Positions 34,397 to 47,957 of a stretch of 64,000 bases of DNA are shown one piece after another. This DNA comes from Marasmius tenuissimus (Eukaryota > Basidiomycota > Agaricomycetes > Agaricales > Marasmiaceae), in assembly GCA_029532415.1 (NCBI GenBank), contig JAQOTA010000034.1:558001-622000 (forward strand). Reading direction: 5' to 3'. The notes under the pieces were generated by a model, which did no database searches, had not been told where the DNA came from, and saw nothing but the letters and a program-made list of their open reading frames with translations. The translations under genes were made by a program, and so were the position numbers. How positions within the stretch are numbered: the stretch's first letter is position 1; each line of letters starts with the position of its first letter.

Positions 34397-37300
34397 ATGA
34401 GCTCCAGCTCGTCTCAAGCGATTTTCAACCAAGCTAAAGCAAGCACCCTCCGTGACCTACTAAGGGATCTCGGACACAAACAATGGGGAAATCTCACTAA
34501 AGGCGACATGATTGAAGAACTTCGAAAAATAGGTCAAAATTGTACGGCCAATCCAGCTATCATCCCTTGTGATTGACCTTCATACGTGAACAGTGAGCGA
34601 CGGAGAAGACGATGCGTTGGATATGGAAGAAAAACCGAAAGGTTCCAAGTCCAAAAGCACGGCCAAACCACGAAAATCCTTGAGCGCGCCTGGTCCTTCA
34701 CGAAAAGGAAAGGCCTCGACGCCGAGCGAGGACGAGGACAACACAGACTCAATATCTAGACCACCCACGACAAGGGCATCTCAACGCAAAGCTGAGAAGG
34801 AGGAAAAGACGGTGAACACGCGGTCAACTAGAAGTAAGGCCGTGTCTTCTCATCCTGCGCAAAAACCTGGTCCTGCCAGTAAGAGAAAGCGCGGACAGGA
34901 GTCGGTATCTGACAACGAAGGAGATGGCGAACGCTCTGACGACGAGGAGAGTGAAAAACCTGTGAAGCGGACCCGTCAAACCGAGGCGACCTCAACACGG
35001 TCCACACGTTCTCGAGCTCAGCCTTCACCTGTGGAAGAGCCCGCTGCTCGCTCTACCCGCAGCAAAGGTCCCGCTCTCGCACCCGAAAGTATCAGCTCTC
35101 CGGCTCCTAGAACCACCCGCGGCAAGCATCCCAAGCCCGGCCCTGCGAGCAAAACCAAGAACGCAGCCACCGATGCCTCACCGCTTCGTTCAACGAGGTC
35201 ACGGGCAGTGGTAGAGGTGGATATGGATGTCGACGAACCTGTGCCTACGTCTCGAGCTACGCGCTCTCGAGCGGCCGATACGTCCCCGGGTCGTGCTGCG
35301 CGTTCCCGCGCCGCTGAGGCTTCTCCCAGTAAAAACACCCGCGCTCGCGCTCAGCCAGACGAAACCCAGCTTTCCCGCCGTACTGGCTCTCGAAACAAAA
35401 CTTACGTATCGCGAGAAGCCCGCGCGAGTCGTCGACGAAGTCGTAGTGCGGCATCTGGATCTGAAGCTGAGCCCGATATCAATGGGGTGGATGACGCTGA
35501 TGTTCCTGTTCCCTCGGACGAGGAGGAAGAGGAAGAGGAGGAAGAGAAGCCCCAGCGTCAGACGAGAGGCAGAGGAGCGAAGGGGAACAAACGAGCAATT
35601 TCAGCACCAGCAGGCGGCTCAAAAAAAGGACGGGGCAGAGCGCGTAAGACCCCCGAGGAACCGGCAGAGCCAGAAGAATCCACGCCCAAACGTCCTCGCG
35701 GTCGTCCACGGAAGGAAGAGAAGAAGGCGGAGGAGGATGGCGAGAAGGAAGAGGAGGAACCTGAGCCGTCTATCAGTCGTGCCAGAAGAAATCGCTCTAC
35801 CAAACAGCCAACTCGTTACCCAACGTATGCCAGTACCGTCGCCGAGAAGGAGCGGAGTGAGAACACTTTAGTCGGGAAGGCAAAGCAGGAGAAGAAGAAG
35901 AGAGGGAGACCGCCTGGCACCCGAAATCGTTCCTCTGCACCCGTGAGCAAGACGAAGGAGATTTTTGATGGTGTGGAGGTCCCGCATTTTCCGAAAAAGT
36001 ACAGAGTCCAAGTACAGACGGAGGATGAGGAGGCTGATGGTGAATATGACATTGATCCCGAGGCCAAGGAGGATGAGCAGGCGGATGTTCCACGTACAAG
36101 TGATGAACAACAGCACCAAACTCACGATTCAGGGGACGGTACGGCTCATTCTGTCTGACACATTCGTATAAGACTGAGTTCCACATGCCTTAGATGGACC
36201 ACAAAAGCCGCAGGATCAGAGCCGGGACGTGGACATGGGCCTGGAGCAGGAAAACATTGACCATGAGGTCGAGTCAACGGGGGGTGACTGGGGGCTTTCG
36301 CTGGCGGACGGAGTCCTTACCGGCGGCTCTGGTCCTGTCCACCAGGACGACGCTATTGAAGGGGAACAAGCCACTGAGGAACCTGATCATCAAGACGAGC
36401 TGTTACTTCAACCGCCTGCTCTTCAGGACGAGACGATGCAAGAACGGCCACTCGAGAGGAATGTGGAGTTTGAAATCCCTCAGCTTCCTGAGACCGATGA
36501 AGATGAGTTGGAGACGGAGGGCGTTCGCGGCGTTGTTCAAGTGCCAGGGATGGTTCATGATAGCAAGACGGGAAGTCTGCAGCTTGACGACGGCAAAGAA
36601 ATCGAAAGACAGCTTCTTGAAACTGGCCCCAGTGACCAGCCACTCAGCTCCCTTGATGACGGTCGAGAGGGGGAGGGGGTGAAGTCAGTGCGTCAAACCC
36701 CGTCAGAATCGGTTCCTGCCGAAAACACCGATATGGAGGTTGATCATCCAGCTCCGGAACATGCGGAAGGAAGGCTGGTCACCCCAACGCCAGATGAGGC
36801 TCAGTCAAGGCTCTTTACGCCCGAGGACGGGTCTTCTTCTCTCCAGACCCAAAACGAACCTGTTTCGCGAGCACAAGAATCGGTCGATGACGTCCCTCGA
36901 GATTTCGTCGTGTCAGAAGTCCAGGCCGCCCAAGAAAGCGTGGAAATCCAAGATGGTCAAGCCCACTTCGAGAGGCAGGTTGTCCAGGAGGAACAAATCG
37001 TACAGGAGGAACAGTCTGCACCTGTCGAGCAATTCCCGCGAGAAGAGGCGGACATCCAAGAGGAGCAAGTCGTTCAAGCCGACCAGGTGGTGCAGGAAGA
37101 TCAAGTATTGCAAACCGTCGTTGAGGAGATATCCACAACTTTCGCGCCTATACCTACTCAAAAGGACTCAGAGGATCAAGAGAGAGAGAAGGAAAACGGT
37201 GCGATTTTCTAATGCCAGTGAATGAATCCGATAACTGAAGATACCCGATAGCTCTTCCCGAGCTACCTCAGGTTCCAGAAGAACCAGTACAGCCGACTCT

Positions 37301-38195
37301 ATCGACGGCTGAGGAAAGAAGCACCGCAGATCGTAAGCTCCTATCTACTGTCGTCTTGAGTCGCGGCTCACTCGCTCCAGTTACAACGCCGTCCGGTCTC
37401 GGTTTGGCAGCTTTGCACTCTCGTCCGGTGCAGCAGGAGGAGGTTGAGGATCTGATCGATGCCGGGAAGGTCCCAAACGTCGAACCTGAGGCAAATGTGC
37501 CCTCCCTGCCGACAACCTCGACCACGATCGCATCTGGGCCTGAGCTCGTTGCACCTCCACCTCCGCCTCCCAACCGTATGCCGTCACTTTCCGCGCTTCA
37601 CTCACGACCGTCACCCGGAGAAGAAGATGAGGTCGATTATGGAGAGGAAGATGAGGACTATGGTGGTCCAGAAGATTTGAATGATCAAGTCCTGCCTTCT
37701 GACAGTGTCGGCGCCCTCGACGACAACAGTATGGACTCGGAGAAGGAGAATATGGTTACGCCTGGGCTCCCTTTTGTTGGCGCCAGACTAGAGCCTAGGT
37801 TTGAGCGGGAACCCGGACCTAGCAGCAGCAGCAGCAGCAACCATGTGTTGTCGGCGGGTGCTACGCCGGAAGCCTTGAACGGATTCGGTTTCGAGGATTC
37901 GGAGGATGACCCCAATGATACAATGGATATCGATGTCAGGGCGAGCGTAGTTCTGGAGGAGGGGGATGAGCCTATGGTAGAGGATGACGGGACGATGTAC
38001 CTGAATGAGGACGCGTTTGCGATGGATACTGAGGAGTCGCAACTACCTGCCAATGGACACGGTGTTTCCCTAAGTGGTGCGGAGAAAACTGTGGCTGTAG
38101 TTGAGGCTGAGGAACGACTCGAAGTCGTGAATGCAGTTGGCATCACCGACCTCACCGCTGCGACTACCTCGACCACGACATTCACAACCCTTTGA
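34397..38195 (+). CDS. Disordered nuclear protein with SAP-like N-terminus and AT-hooks
   Basis: About 1,190 residues in four exons (34397-34532; from 34594 to about 36136; from 36195 to about 37200; then about 37249 to 38195). Residues ~15-45 (STLRDLLRDLGHKQWGNLTK, then EELRKI) resemble a SAP/HeH helix pair, a DNA-binding fold. Seven copies of a basic motif close to RSTRS(R/K)A lie at ~20-residue spacing between 34,815 and 35,360. Two AT-hook-like motifs follow: KRPRGRPRKEEKK and KKRGRPPGTRN. The C-terminal half is acidic and Gln/Glu-rich with VQEEQ-type repeats and poly-Ser. Likely chromatin-associated. No enzymatic domain. Divergent from AUR1. The AT-hook and basic repeats are clear; a named orthologue was not recalled. 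Confidence 0.75.
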
Positions 38196-38627
38196 ACGGA
38201 TCCTACCTGCTACTCTGCTTATCTTATATCTTGGTATGAAGTTACTTATACATTATCGAATGACTACTTATGCTCCCCTCGACAGTTGTCTTGTGCCATC
38301 TATCCTCTGACCGTGATCCACAGACTTATTCGTTTTTTTTGTCGCCCCAGTATATTATCTTCGTCGCCCTGTTTTTGCTCCATTTCTTGCGCCCGTACTT
38401 CTCGTCTAGTCCTACCGTCCAAAAGTATACCACGTCCAACGCAGGGCTATATTCTCTCAAACCTTTCCAGAACGAAATCTCAGTAAATCACCCGATAAGT
38501 TGACTGTAAGATAGGCATAAAGATACATTTTTGTTCGTCAAAGGGTATAACCTCTACAAAGTAAAAGTTTAAATGTAGATATTGACACTTCTTTCGTCTT
38601 CCCCTGCCTGCACAACCCGACTGGCGC
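38196..38627. other. Convergent 3' spacer
   Basis: 432 bp between the convergent 3' ends of the AT-hook gene and MET17, with T-rich runs and AT-rich sequence consistent with two 3' UTRs. No gene seen. Confidence 0.45.
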
Positions 38628-40672
<2,045 letters not shown>

Positions 40673-41098
40673 TGGGTAAGGTGGGGAAGAGATGCAGAAA
40701 AAAAGGAATAGATCGGTGATGCTCTTATACGGGTGGAAAATCAAGATTTGGCAAGATGGCGTGCTCAACCATTAGAGGTCTTATGAACAAGATCACGCCA
40801 TCTCTCCGACACTTCCGCCACCAGATGGCCTTGCGAAATGACTGATTCGACCCGAGCAGAATAACGAGTAACCAGATGAGGATGGATCAAGAAATGACAG
40901 TGAGATAATACCTGGGGAAAGAATGCGGCGCGGGGTAGACGCGTCTACGTCGCGGTCTAACGACGTTAGACTACGAATTACTCGGGTTTTCAGTCTTCTA
41001 CACTTCAATTTCAAATTTTCTGAATACAGTTATTCTAGAGATCCAGAAGTACACCATAATCCATCCACCCGTGTTGCTTAATTTGCCTCTCAAAGATC
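40673..41098. other. MET17 promoter / 3' flank of questin-oxidase-like copy 1
   Basis: 426 bp. From about 40749 rightward it is similar to 43528-43880, the equivalent flank of the second questin-oxidase-like gene, so the duplication starts inside the MET17 upstream region. No separate gene. Confidence 0.6.
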
Positions 41099-42676
41099 TC
41101 AGTCCCCCGAATTGTCCTTCTGTGAACCTGCCAGTCTTTGAGCCGTGAGTGTCGCAGCCCGGATGAACGAGCTTCCATCTAGTTCTTCGAAACCGTCGAT
41201 TCGTCTCACCCCAGAAAACGGGTCATTATGGCGATACAACATAGAGAAATGGTATAATGCCCTTTGACAGTTCACGAGGTGGTCGTCCGGATGATCGATA
41301 GAATGCTCGATGTTCCTTGTCCACAACGTTTGAATGTCGTGTTCGCTGTGTATCGTATTCACCCCCAGATCGGTACAGAAGGGTAGGCCCTCAACATTGA
41401 TCGAGAAGAAACCAGCGACGTCGAGACGTGGTTTTCCTCGAGATACCCACTACACCAGGCCGGTGATCAGATAGGAGCGTAGAAGAGTACGCTTAGATGT
41501 CGGGGACATGAAGGACAATAGGGACGGGAGGGATAAGGCGGAGGTTACGAGGTGCATACTATGCGGGTCAAGTCATTAGTCGGGCCCTCGAGTCGCATAT
41601 GATCCTTTTGACACTTACTTGAAGAGGTCCGCTTTGAATTTGAGGCTCGAGTCTCCTTGGAAGCCAGACACAGCGTACAGTACAGCGGCCAGCCAGGACA
41701 GTTCCTCCGTCTTGCGAGCAACCACGTCTTGGTCTGCCGCATCGAAGTCAGTCCATTCGTCGACATACGTAGCAATTGTGTCTCCGGCGTGCTCCATGAC
41801 CCACTGATACATGTTGTAGCCCAGAAGGCCGATTCTATGGTCTCCGCCACGAATGTTCTTGTCCTCCATGATACGTGCGAGAACACACAAAGCGTGAACG
41901 GGTGAAGGCGGGGGAGTAGAATTCGCAACCGTGGGTTGAGACGGCGGTATGCTGGCTGCCGCTATCGACGGATGTATTGCTGTCTGAGCGAGTCCTAGAG
42001 AACCATAATTTCGGCGATGAGTCAAAGGATCGGTCTCGTACAAATGAAATTAACTCGCCCTCGGCCAGCAAACCTGGCATGAGAAATTCACAGCCATGCC
42101 CTACAAGAATCATGGGGTGAAAGACCCCTCCCAGAAACCGACACAACATTTCTTTCTCTGAGAAAACGTATTGCTCCAGCACAGGACCAATATCTCTGTG
42201 TTGGAGAACACTTTTGAAGTATTCAAGGTAGGCGCTGTAGAATCTTTTCCGAAAATGAGCTGCACTCTTTCGGCGAAAGAGAACCCATCGTCTTACCGTT
42301 CGTCTCCCAAATGCTCAACCCAGTTGTCATCTGTAATAAGATGAGGAGACCGACTTGCGGGTATCTGAAAGCTTAATTCGTATTCATAGGCACCGAAAAT
42401 GGCTTTCTGGTTTCCTCCCATAGCCCAGACGGCGAGTATGTGATTGGGTATATGGCTAGCGCACCGGCATCTCAGTCGGAAATCGTCAATTGGGACCAAA
42501 ATGTGAACATACTTGTGATACTTTCTTTTGTTGTAGAATACATGATGCTTGATTTGATTCTCCTGGACAAGGTCCCTGACTAGCCCATCTCTCCCTGGGT
42601 CTGGGTCCACAAGCAAGGTAAATGATGACGGGGAAGGAAGGGGGAACAGTTGACGGGTGGTTGAAGTGGGCGACAT
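41099..42676 (-). pseudogene. Questin oxidase-like gene, copy 1, with premature stop
   Basis: A homologue of the questin oxidase-like family (AflY/DUF4243; Baeyer-Villiger-type oxygenation of anthraquinones is known for one member). Start MSPTSTTRQLF; core HPMILVGHGCEFLMPGLLAE and RIMEDKNIRGGDHRIG. In the last exon the codon at 41450-41452 is TAG where copy 2 has a tryptophan codon (LVWWVSR), and the frame stays open on both sides. If not spliced around, it removes about 118 C-terminal residues including the conserved tail (GSSFIRAATLTAQRL). The rest of the gene, including splice sites, looks sound, so inactivation may be recent, or a truncated protein may be made. Exons correspond one to one with copy 2. 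Confidence 0.75.
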
Positions 42677-43024
42677 ATGACGTCGGGAATTACTTGAACT
42701 GGTCTTTTATAAGTGCTCTTGCCGATAAAGGCATCATTGGTTTCCCGTTCGAAGGAATAGGTTTTCAATGAACGTTCCATTTGTCACCACTCGGCCGCCG
42801 TTGAGTCACTAGCTAGCATCGAGACCGAAAGAATGACAGGCGCACCTCGGGCCTTCGCTAGTCACTGTTAGGACTCTGAGCAGAACCCTTTCCAAAGCAA
42901 AGCTCAACTTCTCGACCAATCATGCTTTGTACAATGTACTCACGGTGTTACTGTGCCACCGGGCCGTTGTCCAGGTTCAGAGATTGCATCCGCGGCACGT
43001 ACAGTGTAGAGTGTGGCACTCGGC
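42677..43024. other. 5' spacer of unit A
   Basis: About 350 bp between the questin-like start and the relic. Its left part aligns weakly with 45480-45680 of unit B (for example CATTTGTCACCACTCGG versus CATTTGCCACTATTCGG). No gene of its own. Confidence 0.45.
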
Positions 43025-43505
43025 GTCTAAACTATGTTCTCAAAGCACCCTGTTCAGCAGTGTCAGTTGGTAAGTATCGATTAAGGAGAACATCCGACAT
43101 TACCGTCAAGAAAATGTGTGGTGATGGTTCAACTCAGGGAAACTGGCGCTCAGCGACATCCACCACGTTGCGACCGGAAATAGCCGACCCGGGACCAGCC
43201 ACCGTTGTGGCTAAGTACCTTAGCTCAGTCCTTCCGAGATGCTCACTGGAGTCCTGGACTCGACCGCCTCCTTGCGCAATCATGAAGGCAAGAAAGCGAG
43301 AGTTGCTCGTGTCTTAGGTACAAATAGGCTTGTTGATCACAGCCACGAAGAGACGACTCGGAGCCTTCGGATTCATCGGATCATGCCAGTGTCTGAGGAC
43401 ATTGCCGCGATCAGGAGGGACGCGGGCGAGACGCGATTGGTTATTTCGGAAGAATTATGAATGGAAGTCTGACTTCGTTGACGGGAAGTGGGGACGAGGA
43501 GTAAT
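43025..43505 (+). pseudogene. Internally deleted relic of the disordered-protein gene
   Basis: Three blocks align in order with unit B: 43025-43095 with 46521-46597, ~43096-43180 with 47960-48060, and 43230-43505 with 50548-50835. The last block covers the C-terminal coding part of the gene (TTTTCCGAGATGCTCACTGG is shared almost exactly). The central ~2.5 kb, carrying almost the whole coding region, is missing, and the remaining frame is broken by substitutions and indels. The relic has the same orientation relative to its questin neighbour as the intact gene in unit B. Confidence 0.75.
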
Positions 43506-43880
43506 AATGATTCTCAATCTTTTGGCGGCAAGATGGCATACTCAACTATTTGTAGTTTCATGGACACTGAAATCATATCATCCCTCCAGCGCTTCCACCG
43601 GATGGCTTTGCGAAAGAACAGAGTCAACCTGCGCCAGGAAAGCGGAGTAACGGTCAAACATGACGGTGAAGTAAGATCATGGGAAAGGATACGGCCAGGG
43701 CGTCGCAATCAAGTCTGTGTTGCTCTACAATAGATTAAAATTGTGGTATGCGAAATTTATGGCAGCCTAACTGAGCTGAGTACGGCATCGATATCCTAGA
43801 GAAAAATAGAGAAGAATAAGACGAAAGAAGTACTTCGTGGTCCCAGTACATGATACGTTCAGGTCCGGCCTTTTCCTGGC

Positions 43881-45479
43881 TTAGAGATCCCAACGGTCGT
43901 CCCCCGTAATGTCCTTCCGTGCATCTCCCAACCTTTGGGCCGTGAGTATCGCAGCTCGAATAAACAAGCTTCCATCGAGCTGTTCAAAACCGTCGACCTT
44001 CACTCCAGAAAAGGGCTCGCGGTGACTATACAATTTAGAGAAATGGTACAGTGCCCTTTGGCACTTCACGAGGTGGTCGTCCGGATGATCAATGCAATGC
44101 TCGATGATCCTTACCCACAGTGTTTGATTGTCGTCCTCGCTGTGTATCGTAGTTACCCCCAAATCAGTGCTGAAGGGTAGGTCCTCAACACGGGTCGAGA
44201 AGAAGCCAGTGATATCGAGATGTGGTTTTTTACGGGATACCCACCACACCAGGCAAGTGAACAGGTAGGCGCGTAGAAGAGTACGCTTGGATGCCGGTGT
44301 CATGAAAGAAAGAAGAGATGGGAGAAATAACGCAGATGTTACGAAGTGCACCCTGTACGGGTCAGACAGGGATCAGGAACTCAAGTCATATACTAGGATT
44401 CTTTCAACACTTACGTGAAAATATCCGCTTTGAACTTGGGGATTGAGTCTCCTTGAGCCGCTTGGAAACCAGAAACAGCGTACAGAAGGACAATCAACCA
44501 GTGCAGCTCCTCTGTCTTGCGAGCAACTACCTCTGGTTCTGACGCATCGAAAGCAGCCCATTCGTCGACATGCCTAGAAATCGTGTCTCCAGCGTGCTCT
44601 ATAACCTGTCGGTACATGTTGAAACCCAGGCGACCAACTCTATGGTCTCCGCCGCGAATGTTATCATCTTCCATGATACGTGCGAGAACGCGCAAAGCGC
44701 TAACTGGTGTGGGTGGAACAGTTTTATCTGCAAGGGAGTATTGAGGCAGTGGCGGTATCATAGCTGTCGCCATTGGAGGATGCACTGCCGTTTGAGCGAG
44801 TCCTAAAAACATGATTTGGGCATTAGTGAGAAATTGGCGTCCCAATGGAAGGAAACTCGCCCTCGGCTAGTAAGCCTGGCATAAGGAATTCACAGCCGTG
44901 CCCTACAAGGATGATGGGATGGAAGAGCCCTCCCAGAAAACGGGACAGCATTTCTTTCACCGAAAAAACGTATTGCTCCAGCACAGGGCCAACGTCGTGG
45001 CGCTGAAGAACATCTTTGAAGTACTCGAGATAAGCGCTGTAGAAACTTTTTGGAGGATGAGCTACACTCTTTCGGAAGAGGAATGTACCATTTTACCGGT
45101 CGTCACCTAAATGCTCAACCCAGTTATCATTGGTGATAGGATGAGGGGGTCGGATTGCGGGCATCTGGTAGCTGGATCCATGTTCATAGGCAGTAAAAAT
45201 AGCCTTCTGGTCGCCTCCCATAGCCCAGATAGCGAGTATGTGATTGGGTATGTGGCTAGTGCGTCGGTACTCAGTCGGAAACCACCAATCATTTGAAACC
45301 AAAATGAGAACGTACTTGTGATACAGTCGTTTGTTGTAGAATACATGATACTTGATTTGGTTCTCCTGAACTAGGTCCCTGACTAGCTCGTCTCTTCCTG
45401 GGTCTGGGTCCACAGGCAAGGTGAACGACGAGGGAGAGGGAGTGGGGAAAAGTTGGTAGGTGGTTGAAGTGGGCGACAT
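43881..45479 (-). CDS. Questin oxidase-like protein, copy 2 (intact)
   Basis: Questin oxidase-like family member, about 475 residues, four exons. Start MSPTSTTYQLF (chosen because the paralogue starts identically; 21 bp upstream another ATG exists in frame). Conserved core HPIILVGHGCEFLMPGLLAE with the family H-G-x-E-F pattern, LGLAQTAVHPP, RIMEDDNIRGGDHRVGRLGF, ALYHFSKLYSHREPFSG and the C-terminal FIRAAILTAQRLG. No premature stop seen. Family members act on polyketide-derived aromatic compounds in fungal secondary metabolism, but most are uncharacterised and no polyketide synthase is in this window. Divergent from the disordered-protein gene, with extra non-coding DNA in between. Confidence 0.75.
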
Positions 45480-46057
45480 CGAGGTTGGGGTTCGCTTCAA
45501 CCCGCCTTTTACAAGTACTCAGTACTCAGCGCTCAGCGCTCGTGGCCTATAGGGAACCGTGGAACCGCTTGGTTTTCGGAGGTCCTCGGCAAAGAAGATT
45601 GATTCCAGTGGCATTTCATTTGCCACTATTCGGTCCCTGAAGATGACGACCTTAGGCTTATATGGACAACTAGCATGCCTCAAGCCTTCACAGGACCCAT
45701 GGCAATGTTACCAAACCTATGACCCTCGTGGGTGGACGGGGGAATTTTTTTGGGATCTATATATGACCCCTTCCGGATGAAATTGACGCAGGATTTGAGG
45801 GGTCTCTGGGGCGAACTTCCGGATAAAAACGGAGGGCTCGACTGGGGTCTAACCTGGTCTAACCCTGTCCGGATACAGAAGTCTGAAGGCACCAGTGACC
45901 AGAGGCAAGCTGGGATTTTCGGAGAGGCCCTCCTGCTGAGTAGGGCTCCGTGCCGACCTTTAGCGCCGGGTACTGTTCAGGTCCCGGTCCGGATACACTG
46001 GATTCCCGATAAAGAAGGCCCCTTCCGAGAACAAGTATTGTCCTGCCTTCACTGGTC
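45480..46057. other. Non-coding spacer, left of inverted repeat
   Basis: No credible gene. Includes the probable promoter of the questin-like copy 2 and then sequence not found in unit A. An open frame at 45732-46094 overlaps the inverted repeat and is probably fortuitous. Confidence 0.4.
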
Positions 46058-46359
46058 ACTGGGTGCAAGAACGCGTAAGTTTTTGGAGCAATGAAGGATG
46101 TATGCAGAAACTTATGTTGGGAGAATTTGTCAGAATTCTCGTGGCCCATGCCATACTTAGGTATTTGACTCAAACTCGATCCAGACGGGAGAGAAATGTG
46201 ATATAAATGCCGAATCTGACATTTTCATCGCATTTCGCCCCTTTTCCAGGATCGAGTGCTTCCATCCTTTGTCCCAGTACTTGCGCTAAGTTCTCCCCAC
46301 ATATATTTATACGTCAATCTCGCATAACCCCCAAGACTTATGGAATTCTGCACCCAGTG
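46058..46359. repeat. Imperfect inverted repeat (fold-back), arms ~75 bp
   Basis: The left arm 46058-46130 and the reverse complement of the right arm 46281-46359 both begin CACTGGGTGCA and share TAAGT and GGGAGAA-type blocks throughout, with about two-thirds identity by eye, around a ~150-bp centre. Absent from unit A. It could be a decayed fold-back or MITE-like element; no target-site duplication was identified. Confidence 0.55.
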
Positions 46360-46597
46360 TGGTGGGAATCTAGTCAAGATCCTTTCGGAGCGAAGTTATG
46401 GATTTTCAACCCAGACTCACCAGGATCCATCAGTGCCATTGTACCCAATTGTCGTCCATGTCACGAGCAGATTGCGTACGTGGCCGGTAAGATGTATTGT
46501 TTAGCACGCAATTTTTAGACTACATTTCCAAGCATCCTGTTCGGTAGTGCCAGTGGTCAGTATCGAAAGTATCGATTGGCACGGACATCCGACATTA

Positions 46598-47957
46598 CAC
46601 AGCTAGACGTTCGCATACCCCCTTGTATAAAACTGGCCGCCGGACAACATACTAAACCAAAATTTATACATTGGTTACAGAAATCATATATATTGTCTAA
46701 AAATCGGGATAAATCAAAATGTTCAAAACAGTTGTGCATTTCGTGTCTAAAACCGGGTACAAATGTCCATTGTGCAAAAAAATACCCTCATACAATGTCC
46801 AAAACCGGGCGGCTAACTGCTGGGACCCGGATATGAGTCAGGCGCAAACGTCGACTGCCTCAGTGAGCTTGGCTGTCGCGGCTGGTATCTCGAATGAGAG
46901 GGGCGTGGTGAATGAATCGAAGCGAGCGCGTGTGGATTTACCGCAGAAGTTGGCTGGTGGTTGTGAGGACCCGCACTCGAAGAGCCTTGGTGGTGGTAAT
47001 ATGGGGCCAGCACTTGGTGACTCAGCCTCGTCGACGCGTGAGCTGACAGTAGAGGTCTGCTTACGTCAGGTTCAACTTTTTGCGTCTGCCCACGACTGCC
47101 CGGCGCCTTCAACTCCAACTTCATCGACTGCTCGTGCGCTTATGCCTCAAGAGCTTATCCTGTCTAACTGTCACTGTGGAGTCTGGCCACCTCAGGTGTC
47201 ATCAACATCGTTTCATTCAGCGTTATGTCGCACGGCAAATTTTGTCAACTCAGACTCTGCAAGCTTTCAAGACTGTCAAAAATTGTCAAAACCGCTCTCA
47301 AGAATCATCAAAAGGCACAAGTCATTCAAATTCATTCAGTTTTAAAACCTGCTCGGTCGACATTGTTGGCTATTGGAAGAAGATAGGCAGAACATTGGGC
47401 GTTGAACATAGGTGAGTGTCGAGCAATACCAAGTTCATCATATTATGACATGATTCGTCCTTAGGACTCTTGGGCGATTGGATTTTCAGGTGTGTACTCT
47501 GTGCCCTCTTCTTCATCCCTTCTCTTACTCTAATCCAGCAGCACTATTTCTCGGAAATGGCTTTTCGCGAGAAGCCTACGGGCAGCAATGGGATCACAAT
47601 GATGGATTTCGGGAAGGATGGGGAATCATGTTCATATGAGTACCTTCTTGTACATATTTGGTTCTTCTAGATATACAGTATTGCTTGTTTTCTCTTTCTG
47701 TTGGCATTTGAGCGAGCGGGTGCTGAGCGATGGCCAGAGGAGGGGCGAAACGAGGGACCGGTTATAGGCCGGTTATCGAAGAACCGGACCTGGTTCGACT
47801 AAAATTTCCAGAGAGAATTTTGCACAATGTACATATCTTTGTCTATCTAATGTCTGAAATTCCGCGGATACGTTTTTTTAGTGGTTCGCAAGTATATTCA
47901 TTGTATTAAATATTATGTACATTGTATAAACGCCTCATGGATACACAAAATACTGTC
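46598..47957. mobile_element. Candidate insertion (about 1.36 kb) in unit B
   Basis: In unit A the text CATCCGACATTAC runs directly into CGTCAAG. In unit B the same two blocks are separated by this segment (…CATCCGACATTAC | … | TACCGTCAAG…), with TAC repeated at both edges. Both ends are AT-rich and carry ACATTGTATAA-like and TTTTGCACAATG-ACAT motifs in opposite orientation (for example near 46770 and 47815), suggestive of subterminal repeats. It contains plus-strand open frames at 46719-47345 (begins as MFKTVVHFVSKTGYKC; includes NESKRARVDLPQKL) and 47470-47670 that I do not recognise. No transposase motif seen. Alternative: a deletion in unit A. Confidence 0.45.

Larger units (their letters stand above)
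40749..43505. repeat. Segmental tandem duplication, unit A
   Basis: Unit A comprises a 3' flank (40749-41098), the questin-oxidase-like pseudogene (minus) and, 5' to it, a plus-strand relic of a disordered-protein gene (43025-43505). The order and orientation match unit B (43528-50865). Matching blocks include ctgctcaacc-type flank sequence, the whole coding region, and the relic segments. Divergence at the DNA level is substantial but blocks align by eye. The unit lacks the two extra blocks present in unit B. Confidence 0.75.

Noticed and set aside
34828..37573. Several minus-strand open frames and alternative plus frames over the AT-hook protein gene
   Set aside because: Products of biased GC-rich, repetitive coding DNA. 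They match no domain, whereas the plus-strand frame is continuous over four phase-consistent exons.
45732..46173. Plus frame of 120 codons and minus frame of 104 codons around the fold-back element
   Set aside because: They overlap the inverted repeat on opposite strands, so each arm gives similar peptides (KTYAFLHPV and KTYGILHPV). This is better explained by the repeat than by genes.
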